Made by a program: the position numbers and the translations under genes
Shown: in pieces, positions 52,034-62,042 of the stretch
Numbering within the stretch: the first letter of the stretch is position 1
How the letters are laid out: every line of letters begins with the position of its first letter
The notes under the pieces: generated by a model
Databases searched by the model: none
What the model was told of the DNA's origin: nothing
Seen by the model: only the letters and a program-made list of their open reading frames with translations
Assembly (NCBI GenBank): GCA_009829735.1
Contig: CM020618.1
Coordinates: forward strand, 4,958,882 to 5,022,881
Origin: Pyropia yezoensis
Taxonomy: Eukaryota; Rhodophyta; Bangiophyceae; Bangiales; Bangiaceae
DNA length: 64,000 bases
Reading direction: 5' to 3'

Positions 52034-53977
52034 CTAGGCACGCATGCTAGACTCTCCCACTCCACGGCCCTCGCCCTCACGTGGAGGCGAGCGGCGAGAC
52101 CCACGCCGATAACGGTCTCCACTCGTTGGAAGGGGCGGCGGCTCCAAGTCGGAACCGTCGCGCCCTGCACGGTCGCGCAAGTGGCGCCGACCGTGGCTAC
52201 TCTTCTGCCTGGTCTTGCGCGCAAGTTTGCGACGCAGACGCTGGACAGACTCCGTCTCCGACGGGGTAGAGGACTCCGAAACGGAGTAAGACAACTCGTC
52301 TTCCGACACGGAGGGAGAGCGCCGCGAGTATCGGCGACGACGGCGAGGAGGCGAGTATGCCCGGCTCGCGCGACGTTTGCCACGCCCAAGTGGGGCTGGC
52401 TGGGGCATAATAGCCTCAATGCGAGCCAACTCGGCTGTCATAAACTCCGCCACCGACTCGCAACTCGCGGTCGCCACTGCAGTACGAACGCGCTCCTCAA
52501 GTTGAGGAGTCTCGGAACTTTGAAGGGTTGCGGTCGACGCGGCCAACCAGGAAATGGTGCGCACCAACGTGGTGATCATCATCTCTGAGGTTAGAGGCGT
52601 GGGCGGCAACACCAACTTGGGGTATACCGTCAGGAGGGTGGCCCCCAAGTTGGGGGACACCGGGGTGGAAGACTCCACGGCCACGCTGATCGGGATGTTC
52701 CCGTGAGGTTGGAAAGGAACAGGAGGAAGCGGAGGGGCCCGCCGAGGTGGCGGTACCCGGGTGTAACTGCGACCCCGACTTGGGGCCCCCGCAGTAGGTT
52801 GAGTCATATGGTCATCATATGAGGGCACAGCCATAACTATGGGCTTGTCCGGGGGTGGCGCAGTGTGGCGATCCACCCCCGGGGCATACGGGTAGTCCCC
52901 GATGCCCAACCCCTCTCGTAGGACCACACGGCCGTCGTGAAGTTCACGAGCGACCCACACGAACTGGCGAAGTGCGCCATCGTCCTTGGGCCCACGAGTG
53001 GGGCGGCGCAACTTGTGCTCAATGCTCTCCCACTCGATAAACTTGTGGAGCCGGAGCATCTCCTCAAGTAGAGTGAGTTGTCCTGATGAGCACCCCTCAG
53101 CAACTAGCTGAGGGGTGAGCTGTTCCAAACCTTGGATGAGCCGGAGGGGGAGATGCCAGAGCATCCCCCGCCGCTGAACACAAGACACCCAGGTCGACAT
53201 GACCTCGAGGAGCCACTGGGTGGCCAACATGGCCCACACCAGGTGATCAGGGCCAGCCGTCAACATGACGGAGCCGAAGTGGTCAAGCAACCGTGGCAGC
53301 AACGCCGGGAACCCGTAGGGGACCTCAACTTGAGGCCACCACTCGGGCTTCTTCGGATAGTACTGCTCCTTACTGGCAGCAGACTGTTGAGGAAACTCAA
53401 GTTGAGCCGAGGTCACCAAGTAGGGACCTCGCCGGAAGTCTTTCTCCATCCGCACATCAAAGTGATGAGTGTGCGGATCGGCCTCGTGGAGGTACGGGGG
53501 GCGAGTAGCCACCGCGTCCCAAGTAAAGGTCGGCAAGTCGCCGGGACCCGGGATAGTTCCCCCGCGGTCCACCATGGCCTTGGCACGTTGGACGTCTTCA
53601 ACCTCCTCATCGTCCAGGAAGGCAAACTGGCCCGTCCTGAAGCCGGCAGGGAACCCGACCCTACGGGAATACTTCTCCCGTAGGCGGTCCCATACCCGAC
53701 CCATCGCTGCGCCAAGTCGGCCACAGCGAAGAACAGTCAACCCCTCCTCATAGAGAGGCCAAGCGGGGTAAAACCACCGCCCCAAGGCCTCACGCGGGAC
53801 AACTTGTCCCGCCTCCGGGGGAGATCCCGCCGTCAATCCAAAGCCGGGTGACGCGGGAGTCCCATCCCCCGGAGTGGTCGCGGAGCCCCCGCCGGAAGTC
53901 CCGGCGGGCGCTGCACCGTAGGAGGTGTCCTCCATACGCTCATCTAGAGAGTCCGTCTCCACTCCCGGGGTCACCAT
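52034..53977 (-). CDS. opposite-strand ORF of family B (647 aa), B4 copy
   Basis: Intact homologue of the B3 ORF at 35329-37272, start MVTPGVETDSLDERMED at ATG 53977. The helical core with RRGMLWHLPLRLIQGLEQLT, the Pro-rich linker and the Arg/Ser-rich tail are unchanged. Substitutions fall mainly in the first 130 residues. It remains open in both full-length B copies while the pol of each carries stops, which is unexpected if the ORF were incidental. Function unknown. Confidence 0.8.
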   Translation of the reverse strand: MVTPGVETDSLDERMEDTSYGAAPAGTSGGGSATTPGDGTPASPGFGLTAGSPPEAGQVVPREALGRWFYPAWPLYEEGLTVLRCGRLGAAMGRVWDRLREKYSRRVGFPAGFRTGQFAFLDDEEVEDVQRAKAMVDRGGTIPGPGDLPTFTWDAVATRPPYLHEADPHTHHFDVRMEKDFRRGPYLVTSAQLEFPQQSAASKEQYYPKKPEWWPQVEVPYGFPALLPRLLDHFGSVMLTAGPDHLVWAMLATQWLLEVMSTWVSCVQRRGMLWHLPLRLIQGLEQLTPQLVAEGCSSGQLTLLEEMLRLHKFIEWESIEHKLRRPTRGPKDDGALRQFVWVARELHDGRVVLREGLGIGDYPYAPGVDRHTAPPPDKPIVMAVPSYDDHMTQPTAGAPSRGRSYTRVPPPRRAPPLPPVPFQPHGNIPISVAVESSTPVSPNLGATLLTVYPKLVLPPTPLTSEMMITTLVRTISWLAASTATLQSSETPQLEERVRTAVATASCESVAEFMTAELARIEAIMPQPAPLGRGKRRASRAYSPPRRRRRYSRRSPSVSEDELSYSVSESSTPSETESVQRLRRKLARKTRQKSSHGRRHLRDRAGRDGSDLEPPPLPTSGDRYRRGSRRSPPREGEGRGVGESSMRA

Positions 53978-54300
53978 GGCTCTCCCCAAGTCGGGAAGAG
54001 ACGCTCTGGCTATCGCGGCACGAGACCCGTCTCGAGTTGAGCGGGACTCGGATCGTGGGTATACAGGTGGCCTCCCCAGCGTGGGGCGGCCCAGTGGAAG
54101 GTGAAGGGGAGGTGGTGGTGATGGTGAAGTGTGAACTGAAGAGAGCAAGCAGCCGAGTGGGCAAGCTTGAGGAGAGGGGCGGTCAACGTGACCGCCTCCA
54201 CATCCGCGTTACGTACTCGATGGGGGACAGCAAGTCGCGCCCCCAACGCCGAGACGGGCGTTTACGCACCCCCTCACAGGGTCGACCGGGTCGGTCGGAA
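53978..54300 (-). promoter_or_regulatory. leader of the opposite-strand ORF of B4
   Basis: Conserved counterpart of 35006-35328 in B3. No gene is seen in it. It is the likely promoter or 5' leader region for the opposite-strand transcript. Confidence 0.3.
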
Positions 54301-54315
54301 CTGAGGAGAGGGGAG
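54301..54315 (+). promoter_or_regulatory. polypurine tract of B4
   Basis: ctgaggagaggggag ends directly against the TG of the 3' LTR. Confidence 0.75.
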
Positions 54316-54784
54316 TGTGGCAGTATTGACCCCCAGGTAGGGGGGCAACACGTGCCATGCAAGGGGCGGCAGGCCACTAGCCTGATCCGTTCCTCCCCCT
54401 GCATTTGGGTCCATATTCCCTAAGTTTGGGATAGTTAGCTTAGTAGTAAATCCAACTTGGATTTGAGGGTTTTCTGCATTTATCGTCTTGAATTTTCGTG
54501 TGGCCCGGTGGGCAGGTGCTGGGGTGGGAGATTCTGAGTGGCGAGATTCTGAGTGGACCCTGGGGGGATAAGGGGAGGGACAGCGGGGCTTGGCCCTGCG
54601 TCCCCGTCCCGACCAAGAAACTGTTGGACCACACACCATCCTCTTGTTTGTCCGTGGGGGGTTTGCCCCACAACAGGGATAGAGCGTGTGCGACTTGCAC
54701 TTCTTCCGGTTCCCCCGACACGGGAGGCAGCCATTGCACACCGCCCCAACTTGGGTGCCGTGTGTGCATGTGGTTTTTGCCACA
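54316..54784 (+). repeat. 3' LTR of B4 (469 bp)
   Basis: Complete LTR. The outer flank cagga (54785-54789) is the reverse complement of tcctg next to B3. Confidence 0.95.
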
Positions 54785-54961
54785 CAGGAGGCGGTGGACC
54801 ACCGCCACCCTCAGGCAGAGGGCCTGCCTCTTCGCCGTTGGCAGGGCCAGCTTCGCCACCGGGACCGTCACCTCCAGCCCCGCCGACGCCCACGCCAAAG
54901 CCAGGAGGTGATGGACCACCGCCACCCTCAGGCATAGGGCCTACCTCTCCGCCGTCGGCAG
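54785..54961 (-). pseudogene. 5' part of the split host gene with 39-residue repeats
   Basis: Minus-strand sequence encoding GEVGPMPEGGGGPSPPGFG and GEAGPANGEEAGPLPEGGGG, the same repeat as at 43899-44850, ending PPPP at the B4 junction. Its upstream part is cut by the C LTR at 54962, so the true start of the gene is not in the window. Confidence 0.7.
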
Positions 54962-55595
54962 TGTGGCGTTCTGGCCTTTGGGGACAGGCGGGCCCTCGGT
55001 GAGGTGACTTGGGACCCGGCCGGCAGTGGTACGTGGAACCCTACGCTGGCCGGGGATCCTTGGCCACGTGGCCCGGTGTTGTGGCGACACACCCGGAGCC
55101 CTGATTGGCCCACCCGACTGGAGGACTCGCCCGGGTTGTGGGCTTGCTGACCCCTTTGTGGTATACTTGATTTTCGTATTTGTTTTCCTTGCGTGATTTC
55201 GTGTCTTTCCCCTTTTTTCCCACTGGGTTTCTTCTGGGGATTGACATTTGTGTGTGGGGGGATTTCGCGTGCTTTTTGTGTGTTGGCCCGGTGAGCGGCC
55301 GGTGCCTTGCTGGCACTTGGCCCGCTGGGGGCGCCCTCTGGGGGCCCCGCTCTGGGCCCCTGGAGGGGCCAGGGGGGGGAGGTTCTTGAGGGTAGCTCCG
55401 GGGTCTCCCCGGGGCCATCTTGTAAAATCAACAGTGCTTTGGGTTCTTGCTCCCTCGGGCTTTTGTCCTTGTTACCTTTACCTCTGACGGGGTGGGCGAG
55501 TGGACCACGCTTGGGCTCTTACCTGTTCCTTCCTGGCCAGTCTGTGGTTTCCTGTGTGTGGTGGTTGTGGGGTCCGATAGGGCCATAACGTTACA
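54962..55595 (+). repeat. 5' LTR of C (634 bp)
   Basis: Ends TGTGGCGTTCTGGCC and (reverse complement of the other end) TGTAACGTTATGGCC form an imperfect terminal inverted repeat with TG...CA termini. The left boundary is where repeat-gene similarity stops. The right boundary is four bases before the primer-binding site. It is supported by structure only, because the second LTR is outside. Confidence 0.75.
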
Positions 55596-55599
55596 TTTA

Positions 55600-55616
55600 T
55601 GGTGGAGCAGCAGGGG
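55600..55616 (+). promoter_or_regulatory. primer-binding site of C
   Basis: TGGTGGAGCAGCAGGGG, identical to the family B site, lies four bases after the LTR. Confidence 0.75.
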
Positions 55617-55735
55617 AGGGCTTTACTACTTCTCCCGTATCGGGCCAGCCCTTCCCGATTTTCTGTGGCGTTTGACCCGTTTGAATATTCTTGTGACGGA
55701 GATCGATTGGGCTAGGTCGATTGCCGCGGGCCAAC

Positions 55736-57445
55736 ATGACGGACCCCACCCCTGGAGGGCGGGGCCGTGGTGCGCCCTCGGACACGTCAATGGTGACCCC
55801 CGCTGGTCGTGGTCGTGGAACCTCTGTTCCCGGTGGCCGCGGCGGAGGCGGGACTAGTGGCATTCCTCGCCGGGGTACGGCGCCCCCGGGCGGGATTCGG
55901 GCCCCTATGGGCCAGGATTCGCGTCAAGTTACGGGTCCCGCGATGGGGACCCAAGTTCTACCGGTGACCACTTCAACCGGACCCGAAGAGATTCGTACGA
56001 CCCTTGAGACGTTCCGAGATGAGATTTTGGCCACCGTGTCCCAGGCCCTGAGTCAGAGCCCTGCTGGCCAGGACGGGTCACGTGATCCGCGCCGTTCGAC
56101 CCGTTCGAGTTCCCGTCGTCGTCGGTCCCGTCGTCACCGTTCGCATGGGTCCTCCTTGTCCTCTATTTCCTCTGGGACCACTCTTTCATCTGCTTTCGAT
56201 GAGGACGACCTGACCACGTTCGGGGACACGACGCGTGGGCCAGATGTTATCAGCTGTTCCGATGATCGCTTTTCCTTGGTGCTGGACTACCGGACGTATC
56301 GCTTGAGGAACAAGAAGGCCACTTATGGGACCCGAGAAGCACGGAAGATGGGTCGCGTGGCCCGGAATATGAAGCACTCGTTCGCTGGGTATCCACATTT
56401 CTCGGGTAAAGAGGGCCTGAAGGTGTTCACTTGGCTCCGTAAGCTCGTTAAGGCCTGTAATGACAATGGGGTCTCGGAAGGTATGGCCCTATATGCGATC
56501 CCTCACTTTCTTTCCGGCGACGCTGAGCTTCGGTACACACGGGCCCTCCCTGACTCGACGAGCGCCTCTGGTGGGGCGTCGATCACGAGCTATCCTGAGG
56601 CCATCAACTGGCTCCTGGAGACCTATGCGGAACTCCATGCCCTTGCACTGGCCCAGGATAAGTTTGGCAGGGCCACGAAGGAACCCGATGAGACCATTGA
56701 AGCCTTCGCTCTGCGTCTCCGGGGCCTGACTGAGATGTGTGGGAACATCCACACGACAGGGACCATGAAGCAACAGTTGATCCAAGGACTCCCAGAATAC
56801 CTTCGAACCGACGCCTTTGTCTACAACGGGCCCAAGAGAACCTATCAACAGCTGGTCACGTTCACGGCCGGGAAGTAGAAGGCGGCCCGGGACGTGATTA
56901 TTATGGCCCAGTCGGCGGGCTCCTCTAGCAAGGCCCCCGTGACGGGACCAGTTCGACGGCCACCTGATCTGAGCCCGAAGAAGGTGCTGGACCCCCCGGC
57001 CTTGCTGACTGTGAATCCTATGGCCCCTCCAACGATCCTCAAGGGGCCCCTCGACAAGGAAATCGAGAAGACCAAGGCGGGCCAAACTCAAGGATTCCAT
57101 TCGGAGACCCTTCGACTCGTTGGGATCCGGACCATGGACAGTCGCCGACCCTATCGATGCTACCTGTGCTGGGAGTCGGGCCACATGGCCCATCAGTGCA
57201 AGACTCTTTCTGAGGCCCAGCGACAGGCGGTTACTCAGGCCCGAGACATGTTTCTCTCGGCCACTCGGGGTCGCAGCCAGACCACAGTGACCGATGCTAA
57301 CGCGGACAGACGGTTCCATCGCCAGGTCCGGGTCGCTATGGTCCAAGCATTGTGTGAAGGGATCAACAAGTCAGATGATGAACCGGACCAGAGTTACCAT
57401 GATACGACTAGACCCGGGAGCTCTGGCCCTTCGGGAAAAGAGTAG
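55736..57445 (+). pseudogene. gag: gag of C, one in-frame TAG
   Basis: ATG 55736 (MTDPTPGGRGRGAPSDTS). An Arg/Gly/Ser-rich start and a basic RRRSRRHRSHGSS patch are followed by the capsid core, recognisable by similarity to B (KMGRVARNMKHSFAGYPHFS). The frame meets TAG at 56876-56878 (FTAGK-stop-KAARD) and continues open to 57445 with a CCHC knuckle CYLCWESGHMAHQC. The stop separates capsid from nucleocapsid. It may be a disabling mutation or a read-through codon. Confidence 0.75.
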
Positions 57446-57475
57446 GGGGGGGAGGATCCATGCGGTCCCCTCCCC
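57433..57475 (+). promoter_or_regulatory. -1 frameshift signal at the gag/pol junction of C
   Basis: Heptamer G GGA AAA at 57433-57439 in the gag frame. The gag stop is at 57443-57445. Nine bases after the heptamer, GGGGAGG (57449-57455) pairs with CCTCCCC (57469-57475), a 7-bp GC-rich stem with a 13-base loop. Protease-RT is in the -1 frame and open through the overlap. Confidence 0.7.
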
Positions 57476-60400
57476 GCCATCGGCCAGACAGTACATGCTC
57501 GTTTGCTTCTGCTTTGGGCTTCTCGAAGATCTTTCAGGGCCCTATTGTACCCGTATCTACTTTGCCTACTAAGAAATCGATTGAACCCTCTTCATGCTCC
57601 CCTTATCTGACACGAAGGGCCAAGTCATGGCTCCAACGTCGCCTGGGCATGAGGAAACCGTATGGATTCAAGGGAACACTGCTCGTCCTGCGTAAGAGAA
57701 ACTTTGCCGTGGACACTCGGATCCGGTTGGACCAGGAAGACTCAAGAGAGTCGACAGCGATCCTGGACACCGGGGCAGGGCCAAGTGTCGTCTGCAAAAA
57801 CGTCCTGCCGGAGGGATGGCGGGAGGTGTCGTCCAGGGCCCCGAAGAGTACCCACGTTTGTGATGCGTCGGGCCAGCTGCTCAAGGCCCGTGGAATCGTG
57901 GAGCTTACCGTTATCGTGAATGACAAGGCCATGGCGTTCGAGTTTTTGGTCGTCAAGGCTCTTTCGGTCCCGCTAATCCTGGGGATGGACTACCAGAAGG
58001 CCCACGTCAAGGCCATTTATCCTGGGACAGAGTCGGTCCTTTGGAACAATGGGACCCTGTCGTACGCCAAGCGTGCGTGGTCAGGCAAGAACCAGGAGGC
58101 CCTACCCGTTAAGGGGAACCCGGTCCGCTTTGACCCGAGCGCTCTGTATCTGTCCAAGGGATTGACGCTGGCCCCTCAGTCGGTCCAGGCGGTTTACGTT
58201 CGCTGCGGGACCAATGAACGGTGCCTTCTGTACGAGAGGCCCCACAAGTTGGCCAGGAAGGGCTTGCCGCTACAGAGTGCCTTGGCCACTATCAAGAACC
58301 GACGGGACTTCCGACTCTACCTGACCAACATTTCCAAGAGGCCAGTCAATCTTCCTCAGAACTTTGCTGTTGGGCTAGCGATCCCTTACGATGGCCCTGC
58401 GCACGAGGTTTTCTTGGGGGACTTGTCTCTGACCAGTGAGGGGGCCAACACCGTGGCCACCCTGGGTCAAATCCCAGGGACCACGTCGCGTGCAGCACAA
58501 CCAGCGGAATCGATGGATACTGAGGGTTCACCTGGAAACACTTCTTGACCCGCGGACCGGACCAGTACGGTCGCTGCTGACCAGACCCCTATGCCTAGAG
58601 TTGCCTTTGAGCTGATCCCCCCGGCCCTACATGAAGCGGTCCGGGACCTGATGGACCAATACAAGGGACTTTGGGATGGTCAGTTGGGCCAGATGGATAT
58701 CACGCCGCACCGTATTACGTTGACCGAAGGGGCCAAGCCTATAAGGTCCCAACCGTACCGCACTGGCCTGCATCACCGGGACTTGATCAAGGAACAGGTG
58801 GCCAAACAATCGGCCCTTGGAGTCATTGAGCCCTCACCGGCGGAGTGGTCCTTCCCCGTCGTACTGGTCCCGAAATCCGATGGGACCCCAAGATTCTGCG
58901 TGGACTACAGACGGCTCAATGATATCACGGTGAAGGACACGTACCCACTGCCCAGGATGGACGATTGCATCGACTTCCTGGGTGAGGCCACTGTTTTTTC
59001 TATGCTGGACGCTAACGCGGGCTACTGGCAGATCCCTGTGGCCCTTGAGGACCAGGATAAGACCACGTTTACCTGTCACGAAGGGACCTTCAAGTACGTA
59101 CGACTCCCTTTTGGCTTGACGAATGCTCCCGCTACGTTCCAAAGGGCCATTGATATGATCCTATCCGGGGTCAAGTGGAAGACCTGTCTTGTGTACCTTG
59201 ATGATACCATTGTCTTCTCTAAGACCCCTGAAGAACACTTGGCCAATCTAGAGGAGGTCTTTCAGCTGCTGACCAAGGCAGGCGTGTCCCTCAAGGCCAG
59301 CAAGTGCTTTCTGTTCCACGACGAGGTCGAGTATCTGGGCCACATTGTCGGCAAGGGCCAACTGAGAGTAAACGAGAAGAACCTTGTGGGCCTGAGGCAA
59401 GCCAAGACCCAAAGGACCAAGAAGGACCTGCGCAGCTTCTTGGGCATGTGCAACGTGTACCGCAGGTTCGTCAAGGACTACGCTAAGGTGGCCCGTCCTC
59501 TCCTGGCCATGACGAGTAGTAATGTCCCTGACCCTCTGCCCCCGTTCACTCCGGCCCAGACAGACTCGTTTGAGAAGCTCAAGTACCGACTGACCCACAC
59601 TCCCATCCTGGTCCTACCGAGACGCACAGGCCAGTACATTGTTGATACCGATGCTAGCGCGGCCCAGATTGGATGCGTCTTGCTACAGGAACAGCCAGGC
59701 CCGTTGGATTCTGGAGTAGAGTACTGACCAGTGCGGAACAGAACTACGGTACCATTGAACGGGAATGCTTGGCCGTTGTATGGGCCCTTTTTCTTTTGAG
59801 ACCGTACCTTCAAGGGACCCGATTCATTGTCCGGACGGACCACACGGCTCTGAAATGGATGCTCCATATGGACGGGGCCCATGGACGCTTGGCCCGTTGG
59901 CGCCTACGACTCGCTGAGTTCAACTATACCGTGGATTCCAGGCCGGGCCAGCACCACCACGCAGCAGACGTCATGTCCCGTTTGGCCACGACCGGGGCCG
60001 ACGACAGGCCCATACCGGATGAGATCCCGTCCCTGCTCACGCTGGCCAACTTCGCGACAGGTTGGACCCGACCGAACTTCAAGACTAGCAAGAGGTACCC
60101 GCCCCTTTCGGTCCAGAGGATCGTCCAGGGCCAAGCAATGGACCCGTGGTGCAAGGAGATCCGAGTGGAGATGAACCGGAACCCCAAGTCTCGCTTCGGA
60201 GAGACGCCGGACGGTCTACTGGTCCGCCTGGCCCCTCTGGATCGTGCAGTCCAGATTATTGTTCCCAAGGCCCTACAAAAGGAAGTGCTTACGCTGGAAC
60301 ACGAGCCGGGACACGCGGGCCATCCAGGGGTCAACAAGATGTACACGTCCATGAGGCGGAGCTTTTATTGGGACACTATGGTGGCCGACGTGGCCTCTTT

Positions 60401-61682
60401 CGTTTCCAACTGTCCCCCATGTGCCACGGGCAAGGTTCAGGGCCGGCGTAGGACCAACTTGTTGCGCCTTTTTCCGGCCACTGATCCCTTTACGGACGTC
60501 TGTTTGGACCTACTTGGACCCCTCCCTGAAACAGCTAAAGGGAACGAATATTTTTTGGTCATCGTTGACAGGTTCACTAAGCTGACCCGGGTGGTCCCGA
60601 TCCCGAACCAAGACGCAGAGACTGTGGTCTCGGCGTTTCTGGATACATGGGTCGCATCTTATGGGCCACCTGATACCTTACTGACCGACAACGGGCCCCA
60701 GTTGACCTCAGTTCACTTCCGTGGAGTCGTTGGGATGCTTGGGATCCGGCATATTACCTCGACCACCTATCATCCCCAGACGCAGGGCCAGGTTGAACGG
60801 TACAACAGGACCATTGTGGCCCAGCTTCGGACCTATATCGAGGACCACCAGGACCGATGGGACGAGTTGGTATCAGTCTTGACCGTGGCGTACAACACAA
60901 GGCCCCAGCAGAGCACAGGTGTGGCCCCGTTTGAGTTTGTGACCCCAGAGAGGGTCCGCACGTTTTCACTAGACCGGCTGCCCGAGTCCCCATATCCCAA
61001 GAAGTTCGTGGGGACAGCGAGAGAGATCCGGGAACAGAGACGGGCCCACTTACGTGACTTGGCCTTCACGGTCCGCAAGAACCTCGAGATGGCCCAGCGA
61101 AGGTACAAGAAGAGTTATGATAGACGGGTCAATACGGTCAATCAGGCCCTAAGAGCCGGAGACTGGGTCTACGTGGACACTCATGCCAAGGACCGCAAGA
61201 AGCTGGACCAGAAAGACGAAGGCCCCTACCGGATCCTCAAGAGGGACAGTCACACGTTCACTGTCCTAGCCAAGGGCTACCCGGACCGTATTAGCAGTGA
61301 TCACGTGGCCCGCGCCCCGACCCCTGCAGGCCAGTTTGATTCCTCGACTATGATACATGGCCTGCAGGAGCCAGTAGTGCCTTTGGACCACGATGACACT
61401 GGTCTCTCGTTCGTGTGGGAACGTTTTCTGGGCCACGACCGGGACCAGGATGGGAACCTTTGGCTACTGGTCCGGTAGTGGGGCTACACATCTGAGGGGG
61501 ACAGTTGGGAACCGTGGCACAAATTCGACAGGGCTAAGGTGACTCAGTACTGCCTACATGTTGGGACAGAGCCCCCTATGCAAGAGGAACAGGCATTGGC
61601 CCTGCTGGAACCCTTCAAGGCCATCTATTCCGTGTGGCCCTGGTGCCTGGAACCTGGTGCAGATCTTTGGGCCAGAGCTTGA
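57460..61682 (+). pseudogene. pol: pol of C (protease, RT, RNase H, integrase, chromodomain), broken
   Basis: Protease ILDTGAGPSVV (57766-57780 at DTGAG). TGA 58546-58548 lies between protease and RT in one frame. RT is intact with FCVDYRRLNDITVKDTYPLP, MLDANAGYWQIP and YLDD at 59194-59205. An indel near 59695 moves RNase H into the next frame (PVGFWSRVLTSAEQNYGTIE). The integrase zinc finger (ending CPPCATGK) and core (LDLLGPLPE, LLTDNGPQL, QGQVERYNRT) follow. TAG 61476-61478 replaces the Trp of the chromodomain (LLVR-stop-WGYTSEGDSWEP), and the frame then ends at 61682. Unlike family B, the RT active site is complete. At least two stops and one frameshift make this copy non-functional as written. 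Confidence 0.85.
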
Positions 61683-62042
61683 CCTCTCTCCTCTGTCCCC
61701 CCATTAAGGTAATCCCTATGTATATCCGGACCCCTTATATGAGAATCGAGGGGGTCTGTATTTGACAGGAGGATGGGAAAAGAGAAAGGGGGGAGTACCT
61801 CAAGATTATCCCTGTTGAACACTATGTTTGGAACCCCTTCAAGTCCGGCTCCCACAAACCCCTCTCAACCCCAAAGACCCGGTGTGCTCCAGGACCACTT
61901 AGGCCCCACTTCTACAAGAGGATAAGACGCAAGACGGACCTTTATGGATTACAATATCATGGAGAGAGGGCCAAGCACACTCAAGAAGAAAAAGAAGAAA
62001 AGGGACAGCCAAGATGACGACCCACCAGACTACAAAGATTGC
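61683..62042. other. convergent gap of C, no gene seen
   Basis: This lies between the end of pol and the stop of the opposite-strand ORF. It includes an A-rich stretch aagaagaaaaagaagaaaag near 61984-62003. No strong hairpin comparable to A and B was noticed. Confidence 0.4.

Larger units (their letters stand above)
45408..54784 (+). mobile_element. full-length LTR retrotransposon B4 (9.38 kb)
   Basis: This is the mirror image of B3 on the + strand. It has a 5' LTR, primer-binding site, intact gag, pol with only two in-frame TAG codons, an opposite-strand ORF 52034-53977, a polypurine tract and a 3' LTR. It is the best preserved of the four B copies. The flanks ggcgc and cagga do not match each other but pair with the B3 flanks. 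Confidence 0.93.
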
